Notes under the pieces: model-generated
Seen by the model: only the letters and a program-made list of their open reading frames with translations
Database searches by the model: none
What the model was told of the DNA's origin: nothing
Assembly (NCBI GenBank): GCA_004535795.1
Contig: SPIA01000004.1
Coordinates: 96,289 to 160,288 of the forward strand
Direction of reading: 5' to 3'
Length of the DNA: 64,000 nt
From: Gammaproteobacteria bacterium LSUCC0057
GTDB lineage: Bacteria > Pseudomonadota > Gammaproteobacteria > Pseudomonadales > Porticoccaceae
In this document: positions 63,753 to 64,000 of the stretch, piece by piece
Numbering within the stretch: the stretch's first letter is position 1
Layout of the letters: each line of letters begins with the position of its first letter
Program-made: the position numbers and the translations under genes

Positions 63753-64000
63753 TTACTCGACGATTTTGGCGACGACGCCAGCACCGACGGTACGACCGCC
63801 TTCGCGAATCGCAAAGCGCAGACCTTCTTCCATCGCAATCGGGTGGATCAAGGTCACTTCCATCTGCACGTTGTCACCCGGCATAACCATCTCAACGCCC
63901 TCGGGCAGCTCACAAGCGCCGGTCACGTCAGTGGTGCGGAAGTAAAATTGCGGACGGTAGCCTTTGAAGAACGGCGTATGACGGCCACCTTCGTCTTTCG
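63753..64000 (-). CDS. tuf: Elongation factor Tu, C-terminal 82 residues (cut by the window edge)
   Basis: The 3' end of a tuf gene on the minus strand. The visible part is EF-Tu domain 3: [22 protein letters not shown], then [35 protein letters not shown] and TAA at 63753. The rest lies beyond the right edge, presumably after fusA and rpsG/rpsL in the str operon. Confidence 0.97.
   Translation of the reverse strand, partial: KDEGGRHTPFFKGYRPQFYFRTTDVTGACELPEGVEMVMPGDNVQMEVTLIHPIAMEEGLRFAIREGGRTVGAGVVAKIVE

Noticed and set aside
1..64000. CRISPR arrays, prophage, transposases, toxin-antitoxin pairs or a defence island
   Set aside because: No repeat-spacer pattern, integrase, transposase or known defence family was seen on either strand.

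Overview
The window is a contiguous piece of a gammaproteobacterial chromosome, by inference an aerobic, probably marine, free-living member related to the Cellvibrionales/OM60-type groups. This rests on gene content and order: an lptD-surA-pdxA-rsmA-apaG-apaH operon, a miaB-phoH-ybeY-corC-lnt run, the amgK-murU muramate-recycling pair, DUF1820, a TonB-dependent receptor facing a DUF3604 protein, and a gammaproteobacterial-type ssrA tag. No 16S rRNA or tRNA gene is present, so genus cannot be assigned. The DNA is GC-rich, except for a more AT-rich stretch at about 20.1-23.3 kb.

Layout. (1) 0-12.2 kb: a phosphate block: phoR, a minus-strand porin and a small secreted protein, then pstS-pstC-pstA-pstB-phoU-ppk-ppx on the plus strand. 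A divergent pair of PhoB boxes lies between porin and pstS, and an attenuator-like terminator lies between pstS and pstC. (2) 12.2-16 kb: a GST-like protein and dxs-ispA-xseB on the minus strand. (3) 16.1-16.5 kb: ssrA (tmRNA) with a very strong terminator. (4) 16.6-23.3 kb: an accessory patch with a dCache membrane protein that has a histidine-kinase-like dimerisation helix but no ATPase domain, purU, two glycosyltransferases and a sulfotransferase. (5) 23.3-27.9 kb: a TonB-dependent receptor divergent from a secreted DUF3604 protein. (6) 28-30.2 kb: an aminotransferase, a cytochrome c lipoprotein and DUF1820. (7) 30.4-40.8 kb: miaB, phoH, ybeY, corC, lnt, a secreted peroxiredoxin, leuS, lptE and holA. 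(8) 40.8-42.9 kb: vanZ-like, murU and amgK on the minus strand. (9) 43-49.8 kb: lptD-surA-pdxA-rsmA-apaG-apaH. (10) 49.9-63.5 kb: the complete S10-spc-alpha ribosomal super-cluster on the minus strand (rpsJ to rplQ, including secY, rpoA and the 38-codon rpmJ), preceded by the 3' end of a tuf gene cut by the right edge.

How the parts fit. The first block senses (PhoR), imports (porin, PstSCAB), signals (PhoU) and stores or mobilises (Ppk, Ppx) phosphate. Several other genes converge on envelope biogenesis: LptD and LptE insert LPS, SurA folds outer-membrane proteins, Lnt acylates lipoproteins, AmgK/MurU recycle MurNAc, and Dxs/IspA feed isoprenoid synthesis. The right third is the translation core. 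I did not find CRISPR arrays, prophages, insertion sequences or a recognisable new multigene defence system. The least explained parts are the kinase-like protein at 16.7-18.1 kb, the two-part glycosyltransferase at 19.2-21.3 kb, the DUF3604/TonB pair, and the secreted 162-residue protein at 1.3-1.8 kb.
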